From positions 62,001 to 126,000 of the forward strand of contig NZ_JAFFIW010000005.1 in the NCBI RefSeq assembly GCF_018588885.1: a DNA stretch of 64,000 bases, given 5' to 3'. The stretch's first letter is position 1; every line of letters begins with the position of its first letter. The notes below the pieces were generated by a model, which saw only the letters and a program-made list of their open reading frames with translations, ran no database searches and had not been told where the DNA came from. The translations under genes were made by a program, and so were the position numbers. Below are positions 56,866 through 64,000 of this stretch, piece after piece. This DNA is from Mesorhizobium sp. dw_380 (GTDB lineage: Bacteria; Pseudomonadota; Alphaproteobacteria; Rhizobiales; Rhizobiaceae).

Positions 56866-57552
56866 ATGCGAACGCTGCTCGTGGATCATCATGCGGATCT
56901 TGCGCGCGCCATGCGACTTGCGCTCGGGGATGGCGGCTTCGTCGTTGATGTCGTTGGTACTCTGGAACTGGCTTCGAGTGCATTTTCTTGCGCCAGCTAT
57001 GAAATTCTCCTGCTGGAATTGGCTCTGCCAGATGGCGATGGCTTGGGTTGGCTGAGGCAGTTGAGGACCCACGGGCATTCAGTTCCTGCCGTCATTATGA
57101 GCAGCCTTAACGATCTCGATAAGCGAATTGCGATCTTCAACGGAGGTGCGGACGACTTTCTGCTCAAACCCATCTCTACCGATGAGCTTATTGCCAGAAT
57201 GAGAGCCATTCTGCGCCGGGCGACACAGATGACCGACCTGAGGCTCGTATTTGGCAATCTCGACTTTGATCCGGTCGCCCGCCAGGTTTTCGTTGATGGG
57301 CACCCAATGATGATCGCACGTCGCGAACTCTGTATTCTAGAGCACCTGCTTAACCGGGCAGGCCGCATCGTGCCCCGTGCGCAATTGGAAGATCACCTCT
57401 ATTCATTCAACGACGACGTGTCTGCCAACGCGCTTGAAGTCGGAATTTATCGTTTACGGGGACATCTGACCAGATCAGGTGCAACGCCACGGATCAAGAC
57501 CATCCGAGGCATTGGTTACATCCTAGAATTGACTGACGCCTCGTCCGCATAG
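56866..57552 (+). CDS. ttsI: TtsI, T3SS transcriptional activator (response-regulator-like)
   Basis: The 228-residue OmpR-type protein binds tts boxes and activates T3SS genes. Its receiver domain is atypical: the phosphorylation Asp is Glu51 (ILLLELALPDGDG) and the acidic pair is VDHHAD, so it probably acts without phosphorylation, as known for TtsI. The Lys in FLLKPISTDEL is kept. The winged helix (MIARRELCILEHLL, EVGIYRLRGHLT, IKTIRGIGYIL) is normal. ATG 56866 follows GAGGAG. A nod box and a tts-like site lie upstream; rhcC2 follows after 26 bases. Confidence 0.92.
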   Translation: MRTLLVDHHADLARAMRLALGDGGFVVDVVGTLELASSAFSCASYEILLLELALPDGDGLGWLRQLRTHGHSVPAVIMSSLNDLDKRIAIFNGGADDFLLKPISTDELIARMRAILRRATQMTDLRLVFGNLDFDPVARQVFVDGHPMMIARRELCILEHLLNRAGRIVPRAQLEDHLYSFNDDVSANALEVGIYRLRGHLTRSGATPRIKTIRGIGYILELTDASSA

Positions 57553-57578
57553 TTTGTCGAATCGAAAGAAGATCTATT

Positions 57579-59045
57579 TTGCTGATCCTTCAACATCCTT
57601 GCCCTGCGCCCAATTGGCGGGCGATCGCCAACAAGGTTACAAGACCTGCAGTGCCCCGTTACCTGGGCCATCTCCTCTGCGCGCTTATTGTGACTTTCCC
57701 ACTTGGTGTCGCGGCGCAAAACAAGCCGGACAAAGGCCCGCCGCATGCGGCTTCGAATAGCATCAACGCCACGCTGACCCTTTCCTCTTCGCTCGGGGAG
57801 ACCGTTCATCTGCCCGCGCCAGCCACGACCATCTTTGTTGCTGACCCCACGATCGCGGATTTTCAGGCGCCATCGAGCAAAACAATCTTCGTCTTTGGCA
57901 AGAAATCGGGGCGGACCAGCCTATTCGCCTTGGATGGCAATGGCGAGCCTCTCGCCGAATTGCGTATCGTTGTCACGCAACCGATCGGGGATTTACGCGC
58001 CATGTTGCGGGAGCAGGTCGGCGACTATCCCATCCGCGTCAACTATACGCCGCGCGGCGCAATCCTTAGCGGGACGGCGCCCGACGCAGAGGTCGCCGAC
58101 ACCGCAAAAAGAGTCACTGAGCAATATCTGGGCGACGGAGCGCAAGTCGTCAACAACATCAAGGTCGCTGGATCCCTGCAAGTTAACCTCAGCGTGCGCG
58201 TAGCCGAAGTCTCACGCAGCGCCATGAAGTCACTCGGCGTCAACTTGTCCGCCTTCGGTCAAATCGGCAATTTCAAAGTGGGCGTTCTAAGCGGAAGCGC
58301 TGCAAGCGCTGGGTCTGGTTCAACCCAGGGTGGCGGTACAGCAGAAATCGGATTCGACAACGGTGCCGTCAACGTCAGCGCGGTTCTCGACGCGCTCGCC
58401 AAGGAGCATATAGCTTCCGTCCTGGCTGAGCCGAACCTCACCGCTATGTCGGGTGAAAAGGCCAGCTTTCTCGCGGGCGGCGAATTTCCCATTCCTGTCC
58501 TGCAGGAAAACAGGCAGGTATCGGTTGAATTCCGTCACTTCGGCGTCAGTCTGGAATTTGTGCCGACAGTTCTCAGCAACAATCAAATCAACATTCACGT
58601 AACGCCCGAAGTCAGTGAACTGTCGACGCAAGGTGCCGTGCAAATCAACGGAATTTCCGTGCCGGCAGTTTCCACGCGCCGAGCCGATACGGTCGTCGAA
58701 CTCGCCAGCGGCCAGAGCTTCGCAATCGGCGGTCTAATCAGGCGGAACGTCAACAATGATGTCAGGGCCTTTCCCTGGCTCGGAGAACTGCCGATCCTGG
58801 GACCGCTTTTTCGCTCGACCTCGTTTCAAAAAGAGGAGTCAGAACTGGTCATTCTAGTTACGCCTTACATTGTAAGACCAGGCTCCAACCCAAACCAGAT
58901 GAGCGCACCGACCGAGCGGGCGGCACCGGCTTTGAACGGAGGGGGCGCTCCGACGAATTCCGTGACAAGTCCCCCGCGAGACCGCGCTGCTATCCGTGCG
59001 GGCGCGCCAAGCGCCCAGGGCGGTCTCGGCTTCATCATCGAATAG
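57579..59045 (+). CDS. rhcC2: RhcC2, secretin part of the split T3SS secretin
   Basis: The 488-residue outer-membrane protein has a signal peptide (LLCALIVTFPLGVAAQ), an N-terminal domain with SLGETVHLPAPATTIFVADPTIADF, a BON module (INYTPRGAILSGTAPD-like) and the secretin pore domain (SVLAEPNLTAMSGEKASFLAGGEFPIPV, LIRRNVNNDVRAFPWLGELPILGPLFRS; read in parts). The architecture resembles CpaC of Tad pili more than YscC. Together with RhcC1 it would form the outer-membrane ring. Start TTG 57579 has AAGAAG at a good distance; GTG 57651 is an alternative that gives a shorter signal. Confidence 0.92.
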   Translation: MLILQHPCPAPNWRAIANKVTRPAVPRYLGHLLCALIVTFPLGVAAQNKPDKGPPHAASNSINATLTLSSSLGETVHLPAPATTIFVADPTIADFQAPSSKTIFVFGKKSGRTSLFALDGNGEPLAELRIVVTQPIGDLRAMLREQVGDYPIRVNYTPRGAILSGTAPDAEVADTAKRVTEQYLGDGAQVVNNIKVAGSLQVNLSVRVAEVSRSAMKSLGVNLSAFGQIGNFKVGVLSGSAASAGSGSTQGGGTAEIGFDNGAVNVSAVLDALAKEHIASVLAEPNLTAMSGEKASFLAGGEFPIPVLQENRQVSVEFRHFGVSLEFVPTVLSNNQINIHVTPEVSELSTQGAVQINGISVPAVSTRRADTVVELASGQSFAIGGLIRRNVNNDVRAFPWLGELPILGPLFRSTSFQKEESELVILVTPYIVRPGSNPNQMSAPTERAAPALNGGGAPTNSVTSPPRDRAAIRAGAPSAQGGLGFIIE

Positions 59046-59057
59046 TGTCATCCAAAG

Positions 59058-59618
59058 ATGTTGCGTTTTATAATCCTCTTTGTCGCTCTGGCACCAAGCG
59101 TAAGTGGCTGCACAAGCACTACGCCAGTTGATGTCGAACCATCGGCACCAATGCTTGTCCGAGAGGAGACCACCGTCCTGAGGTTGCAAAGCCTGCGCGC
59201 TTCCGAACGGCAGCGTTTGCGTGTTTTCCTAGACAAGGCCAGTCGCGGCCGGTTCGATGCCATCCACCTCCTCATCAGCGGTTCGCCCCAGCTCAGCACA
59301 GGGGTAGCCCATCAGGCCAGGCAGTTGGCAATCGAAGAAGACAACATTCAATTGCGCGATCAACACGACGCCGGCTCAGTGCGAATTGAGGCGATTGTCT
59401 ATCACGCCCGTCCGCCGGTCTGTCCCTCATATGGTGCCTTACCCAATGAAGAATCCTTCAAACAGCCGCTTGGTTGTTCGACAGGACATAACCTGGCCGT
59501 GATGGTCAACGATCCGCGCGATCTGCTCGACAATCAGGCCGTCAAGGCCGGCGATGGCGATCGTGCTTCTGTACCAGTTGCAACTTACAGAGCATTCGGG
59601 ACGGATAAAGGTGGCTGA
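59058..59618 (+). CDS. y4xK: Lipoprotein, CpaD/y4xK-like
   Basis: The 186-residue protein has lipoprotein signal LRFIILFVALAPSVSGC (Cys at about 18) and a periplasmic domain with FDAIHLLISGSPQLSTGVA and SVRIEAIVYHARPPVCPSYG, plus the late CSTGHNLAVMVNDPRDLL. The last two pieces are typical of CpaD, the Tad-pilus lipoprotein that works with CpaC. It follows rhcC2 by 12 bases. A pilotin-like role for RhcC2 is likely (inference). It corresponds in position to y4xK of NGR234. Confidence 0.78.
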   Translation: MLRFIILFVALAPSVSGCTSTTPVDVEPSAPMLVREETTVLRLQSLRASERQRLRVFLDKASRGRFDAIHLLISGSPQLSTGVAHQARQLAIEEDNIQLRDQHDAGSVRIEAIVYHARPPVCPSYGALPNEESFKQPLGCSTGHNLAVMVNDPRDLLDNQAVKAGDGDRASVPVATYRAFGTDKGG

Positions 59619-59700
59619 TACCGCCCTTATCTCGGCAGCACTCCTACCGGAGATTGAAAGCTTCCAATCGCGTCCTGATTAAAATAAAAGGAACCGCTGG

Positions 59701-61572
59701 ATGCAATATAGGCGCTATATCGAGGGCCTTAGGGCCGTTGCTGTACTTCCGGTCGTACTCTTTCATTTCGGAATTTCGGCGATCCCGGGTGGCTTTAGCG
59801 GGGTCGATATCTTCTTCGTCATCTCCGGCTACCTAACCAGCGGAAGCCTCCTGGATGACCTTGAACGCGGCCAATTTTCCATCGTCAACTTCTACTGGCG
59901 CCGTGCCCGGCGCATTCTGCCGGCGCTCGTCTTTGTGATGCTTCTCACCTGCATTGCGGCATTGTTCATTCTTCTGCCACCGGATCTGCGCGGATTCAGT
60001 CTTAGCATCATAGCTACCTCGACCTTCTGGTCGAACGTTTTCTTCTGGAAAACGTCAAGTTACTTCTCTATCGATGCCGCGCTTCTACCACTGTTGCACA
60101 CTTGGCCGCTTTCCGTAGCGGAGCAGTACTACATCTTCGCACCAATCCTGATGTTCCTAATCTATCGCTACATCGGGAAGCGCTGGCTGACGACACTTCT
60201 TCCGATAATTCTCTGCAGCTTCGTAGTGGCGGTGATGGCGACATCGCTGGCACCCACCGCCGGATTCTATCTGCTGCCGACCCGAATCTGGGAACTCATG
60301 TTGGGCGCCCTGCTCATGCTCAAATGCCCCTCGCCGCTGGGCAACCGATTCCTGATGGAGTCGGTGGGGGTGGCCGGATTTGGCCTTCTCGCCATCGGGT
60401 TCTTCGCGATTTCGGCGAGTGATCCGTTCCCAGGCTACAACGCCTTGTATCCATGCATCGGAACGGCCCTTCTGATCTATGTTGGCCAAAATACCCCCTC
60501 GACGGTCGCCACCCGCATGCTCGAAGTCCGGCCGCTGGTCTGGATTGGGCTCATCTCGTATTCGTTGTATCTTGTTCACTGGCCTCTCAATGCGTTCGCG
60601 CACTATCTTTCGTTCCAAAAACTCGATCCGTTGATGACCGGTGCGATGTTGGTGGCAAGCCTCGCATTGGCTGCATTCTCCTGGAAGTTTGTAGAGCAGC
60701 CGTTTCGACAGAAGAGGGCCTTCACCTCCCCGGGGCCTATCTTCGCCTTTTCAGCGCTCGCGATCGTTGTCCTTTGTGCCGGCGGAGCGGCGGGGGCGCT
60801 CGGCAACGGCTTTCCGCAACGGTTTCCGGACTATGTCCAGCGGCGCATTTCCGTCGGGGACTGGAGGAATGGCATCTGTTTCAACGAGGGCACCAGCCGG
60901 ATCGAAAGCTGGAATATGGAGGATTGCACGCGCACCAGCGGTTTTCCAACAACGGTTTTTTTGTGGGGCGACTCCTTCGCCGCGCACTATGTTTCCGGCT
61001 TGGGTGCTAACATAAATCGATTGCAGGCGAACATCGTTGAATATACGTACGCCAGCTGCGCGCCGATACTCTATTACTACCCTTACGATCGTCTTGATTG
61101 TGTCCGGTTCAATCGCAAGGCCTTGGACGTCATCTTGGAAGCGGACATCAAGACGGTTATCCTCAGCGGTAGATGGAGTGACTATGAGGTCAGAGGTTTC
61201 GACGGTCTTCAGCAAACAATCGCTACGCTTCGTGCCCTGGGCGTGCGCGTGTTTGTCATCGGCCAGTCTCCGCAGTTCCCAACTGACGTCCGGAAAATTG
61301 CGTTCTTCGCCAAGCGCCAAAATCTGGACGATACGTCCTGGCCGATCGCGATGGACCCCGACATCAACGAACGTGTGCGCTCATTTACCAAAGGCGCCAC
61401 ATTCATCGATCCGCTGAAATTCCTGTGCAGCGCAGGACGCTGCGCCTATTCCGATAGAGGAGAGTTTTTATATTTCGACTATGGTCATTTCTCTTCAGCC
61501 GGCGCCACACTGGCAATCTCGAAATACTGGCCGGCTTTTGGCAAGGACAATGCTCTTCCCAAGACGAAGTAG
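59701..61572 (+). CDS. Membrane acyltransferase with SGNH domain (OafA/YrhL type)
   Basis: The 623-residue protein has an N-terminal acyltransferase-3 domain with ten membrane segments (IEGLRAVAVLPVVLFHFGI, SGVDIFFVISGYLTSGSLL, FYWRRARRILPALVFVMLL; His in VVLFHFG). After about residue 380 it has a periplasmic SGNH hydrolase-like domain with LWGDSFAAHY and the C-terminal DYGHFSSAGATL (Asp-x-x-His). Such proteins O-acetylate lipopolysaccharide or exopolysaccharide. AAGGAA lies 8 bases before the ATG. It is close to the T3SS regulator operon but has no tts or nod box of its own. Confidence 0.87.
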   Translation: MQYRRYIEGLRAVAVLPVVLFHFGISAIPGGFSGVDIFFVISGYLTSGSLLDDLERGQFSIVNFYWRRARRILPALVFVMLLTCIAALFILLPPDLRGFSLSIIATSTFWSNVFFWKTSSYFSIDAALLPLLHTWPLSVAEQYYIFAPILMFLIYRYIGKRWLTTLLPIILCSFVVAVMATSLAPTAGFYLLPTRIWELMLGALLMLKCPSPLGNRFLMESVGVAGFGLLAIGFFAISASDPFPGYNALYPCIGTALLIYVGQNTPSTVATRMLEVRPLVWIGLISYSLYLVHWPLNAFAHYLSFQKLDPLMTGAMLVASLALAAFSWKFVEQPFRQKRAFTSPGPIFAFSALAIVVLCAGGAAGALGNGFPQRFPDYVQRRISVGDWRNGICFNEGTSRIESWNMEDCTRTSGFPTTVFLWGDSFAAHYVSGLGANINRLQANIVEYTYASCAPILYYYPYDRLDCVRFNRKALDVILEADIKTVILSGRWSDYEVRGFDGLQQTIATLRALGVRVFVIGQSPQFPTDVRKIAFFAKRQNLDDTSWPIAMDPDINERVRSFTKGATFIDPLKFLCSAGRCAYSDRGEFLYFDYGHFSSAGATLAISKYWPAFGKDNALPKTK

Positions 61573-61869
61573 CGGCTCAGCGGCTGACAAGCACCAGTAC
61601 GGGTCCCAGTGATAGCTCCTGCTTCCGCAGCAGCCGCGACGATGGAGCTGTTCAGGTTTAAGGCCCCCCGATAGTGACCTGGGATGGGTGCTGCCACGCG
61701 GCTCGGACTCAGCGTGCATTATCACGTAAATGTTGAGAGAATGAATGGCGCCGCGAAGGGCAATTCCAGCCGTCCAAAGCGACAGGCGTGTCGCGGCCTC
61801 GACATTGCAGTGGCGCTTACCTAACACGGCCTCACACTGCCCTCTAAACGGCCCCGAATTTGAACTGAC
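61573..61869. other. Spacer without a recognised gene
   Basis: Only short overlapping frames are present between the acyltransferase stop and the IS3 scrap. Confidence 0.35.
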
Positions 61870-62055
61870 GGCCCCTGGCCGGTTCATCGGGCAGGTCAAG
61901 GGCTAGGCTGTAGTACACAGGGCTCATCCCTTTCAGTTTCAAGTTGGTACGATGGGCCGTGGACGGTTGATGCAGACTTCAAGATGGCGAACGAAGCTCT
62001 CCATGCGTGCGTTGTCGAGGCAAGTGCCTTTGCCATGCTCGCGACTGGAGAGATT
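61870..62055 (-). pseudogene. IS3-family transposase 3' remnant
   Basis: On the minus strand GKGTCLDNARMESFVRHL, then in another frame LKLKGMSPVYYSLAL, match the end of IS3 OrfB (KGNCLDNAAMESFFGTLK...LKGLSPVEYR). The rest of the element is absent. It abuts the porin stop codon. Confidence 0.75.
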
Positions 62056-63195
62056 TCAAAATGAGCCTTGTAAGCGGAGAATGCCGCCGACGCTGTTCGG
62101 CTTGCTCGTGCCCTTGACGGCGGTAGGCTCGGCAGGGCCGAGGCCAGAGTTGCCGTAGTGGTCGTAATCGACCTCGGCTGTGACCGTGAAGCCGGGAACG
62201 ACCATGTAGGCGACGTTTGCAGCCACACCAGAATCCTTGAGCTGATCACCCGAGACCTGAAGGTTGAACGAAGTTTTCTCGTCAAACTCGTAAGTGGCGC
62301 CCGCCCAGAAAGCCCACTGGCCGTTCCAGATTTTGTACGAGCCGCGCCCATGATTGGCAATTGCGCCGTTTGAGTCCTCGTTGAGACTGGCATTGGAACC
62401 GTAGCCGAAGAGTCCAAACAGCGACAGCTGGTTTGTGACAGCGACGTCGACGCGGATCTTGCCGGCAAAAGCTTCGTAATTGCTGTCATAAGCCGCGACG
62501 CCGGTGATCGAGCCCCAGCCTTGCGTGTATTTCAAGCCGGCGACAACGTGCGGAATATAGCTGTCGATAGTACCGGCTGAGCCCGATCCTTGTTCGAGCG
62601 AAATCACAGTCGAAATGCCGTTGCCGGCGTCGAAGTGGTACTGAGCCACGTTGGTGTCGAAGCCGGCCGACGGAACGAGCATACTATCGAGAACGTTGCC
62701 AGCGTAGCTTGCAAACGTATCGAAGGCCGACCCCTCCTTGCCAACTCGCAGGCCTCCCAGCTCGACCCAGGCAGAAGCCAGTGCGAGGCCGCTGTTGAAA
62801 TCATAGTTCTGAGGACTGTCATGCGAGTTAGCGCTGTTGCCAAAATTCACGTGGGTTTCGGTATAGGTCGTCAACGCGCCGAGCTCGGTCTGCTGGCCGG
62901 TCCAAGTTTTGAACGTGAAGCGTGTGCTGTTTCGCCAAGTGCCTTGGTCCTCGCCAGTTCTCACGTCCGAGGTTCTTGCGCTGTCATACGATCGGACGTC
63001 ACCCAGGCCGATATCGTAACGGACATAGCCGCCGATGCGCAGGCAGGTCTCGGTGTTGGGAATATAGGAATATCCCGAGCCGAGGACGTCGCAGATCTTG
63101 ATGTACTCGGCCGGTTCCCGCTCGGCGCCAGCTGCTCGACCGACGGAAACGGTCATCAGAGCAGTTAAGCCCAGAAGAGGACTCTTGATGTACAT
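62056..63195 (-). CDS. Outer-membrane porin (rhizobial RopA/Porin_2 type)
   Basis: The 379-residue beta-barrel protein has a signal peptide (SPLLGLTALMTVSVGRAAGA), the family start AEYIKICDVLGSGYSYIPNTETCLRIGGYVRYDIG (read in parts, two cysteines) and alternating beta strands to the end. It finishes with Phe (LRLQGSF), as outer-membrane barrels do. ATG 63195 was chosen because GGAGA precedes it and the signal peptide starts there; the open frame to 63366 has no such features. The 3' end meets an IS3 remnant directly, but the terminal strand is complete. Confidence 0.92.
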   Translation of the reverse strand: MYIKSPLLGLTALMTVSVGRAAGAEREPAEYIKICDVLGSGYSYIPNTETCLRIGGYVRYDIGLGDVRSYDSARTSDVRTGEDQGTWRNSTRFTFKTWTGQQTELGALTTYTETHVNFGNSANSHDSPQNYDFNSGLALASAWVELGGLRVGKEGSAFDTFASYAGNVLDSMLVPSAGFDTNVAQYHFDAGNGISTVISLEQGSGSAGTIDSYIPHVVAGLKYTQGWGSITGVAAYDSNYEAFAGKIRVDVAVTNQLSLFGLFGYGSNASLNEDSNGAIANHGRGSYKIWNGQWAFWAGATYEFDEKTSFNLQVSGDQLKDSGVAANVAYMVVPGFTVTAEVDYDHYGNSGLGPAEPTAVKGTSKPNSVGGILRLQGSF

Positions 63196-63820
63196 GTCTA
63201 GATCTCCATGAAGGAATAAAAAGGATAGAGGCGAAAGAGCAAGCTTTTCCTCTAAATTTTGTGCGTGTTGTCTCCAATATGTGGACGCCAAAGCGCTTGA
63301 CACGAGAGGTGAGCCAGCGTAAAAGCCGCATGTACTTATAATAGTGTTTTTTGCTAGGAGATTCATTATCGTTTACATGTGAAACACTCCGGTCGGACCG
63401 CTGCAGCTCTCCGAAATAGAGCAGCAAGCGACATGCCAACCTGAAGCGTAAATGCGGCCGACACCAAAATCGGGCCGACGCGCCTTCGTCTCGCTGGAAT
63501 CACTTTTTTTGAGGGTCACTGCGAAAAGCAATGTGCGACACGGTTCGCCATGTTCGATATGTGACAGTCTCGTTTAACAGCGACGGCTTCCCGTCTGACC
63601 GCAACGCAGGCCGCGCCATGCGCTACCGAGAAGGATCACTGCGCGTACGCTCCGCAAGGGCTGCGCCAGGAACAGAGGGCGTGCACGTCCGAGGCGTCGC
63701 ATGGTGGCCGCAGCACCTTTTCGCCGCTGTAAGTTCGCCGTGCAGGTACATTGCGCGGCCGGAAGCGAGAGGGAGCGCACCCTGAAACGGCTGCCTACGG
63801 CTCGCCTCGAGTAATTGGCG
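63196..63820. other. Spacer upstream of the porin
   Basis: The stretch contains the porin leader and possible promoter on the minus strand. Open frames on both strands are short and without recognisable content. Confidence 0.35.
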
Positions 63821-64000
63821 ATGAACAGCATTCTCGAGAACTTAGTCTCGACGGAAAGAGCAACGAAAGGAAGCCGCTTGGACGAGCACGATCCGAAGGA
63901 AGAACCGATCGAGACCATTTTCCGCAACGGCACAATCACTGCCGTGGGTATCCTGCTTGCCTTTTCGCTCGGCTTCCTCACTCATTGGGCCGCGAACCCC
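63821..64000 (+). CDS. Membrane protein, 5' part only
   Basis: The frame starts MNSILENLVSTERATKGSR and runs to the window edge with a hydrophobic segment (TITAVGILLAFSLGFLTHWA) at about residues 38-58. The short charged N-terminus followed by a membrane segment suggests a small integral membrane protein. The family cannot be judged from 60 residues. Confidence 0.5.
   Translation, partial: MNSILENLVSTERATKGSRLDEHDPKEEPIETIFRNGTITAVGILLAFSLGFLTHWAANP

Noticed and set aside
1-64000. CRISPR arrays
   Set aside because: No series of regularly spaced direct repeats with unique spacers was found. The repeats seen are two-copy tandem units or coding repeats.

Overview
The window looks like part of the symbiosis island of a Mesorhizobium-type rhizobium. 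The reasons are a rhizobial (Rhc/Nop) type III secretion system, a nod box in front of ttsI, six tts-box-like sequences, two NifA/sigma-54 promoter arrangements, an FseA-like excision activator with a +1 frameshift site, and many decayed insertion sequences and integrases. No rRNA, tRNA or CRISPR array was seen.

Layout. 1-1664: 3' part of a Kup potassium transporter. 1.7-12 kb: accessory and mostly decayed DNA, with remnants of dnaE2, of a gabD/M16-peptidase locus, of a tyrosine recombinase, and of IS21- and IS256-like elements and an integrase. Embedded in it are an intact hipBA module, a frameshifted HEAGH-motif protein behind a NifA/RpoN promoter, and an fseA-like gene. 12.0-16.9 kb: a second NifA/RpoN promoter with a small ORF, then gabD and a two-module M16 zinc protease on the minus strand. 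18.7-23 kb: a QseBC-like two-component system, a partial duplication of it, and three copies of a tandem-heptamer promoter motif. 23-27 kb: a DUF418-like membrane protein, IS110/IS630 remnants, a cold-shock protein and a MucR/Ros regulator lacking its first zinc cysteine. 27.7-48.9 kb: the main T3SS block. The operon nopC-like/nopA/sctD/rhcV/y4yS is followed by two effectors (one of 815 aa, one NopP-like), then nopB-rhcJ-nolU-nolV-rhcN-sctO-rhcQ-rhcR-rhcS-rhcT-rhcU, divergent rhcC1, and nopX. 50-55.2 kb: arsR-like, glyA, metK, adenosine kinase and threonine dehydrogenase, a one-carbon/methyl-cycle group. 56.5-59.6 kb: nod box, ttsI, rhcC2 and a CpaD-like lipoprotein. 59.7-64 kb: an SGNH acyltransferase, an IS3 remnant, a porin and the start of a membrane protein.

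How the parts fit: plant flavonoid and NodD would act at the nod box to make TtsI, which would then act at the tts boxes to switch on secretion genes and effectors. NifA with sigma-54 would separately drive two small loci in nitrogen-fixing cells. The fseA-like gene would couple quorum sensing to island excision through recoding. Functional statements rest on reading the translations. No database search was run.
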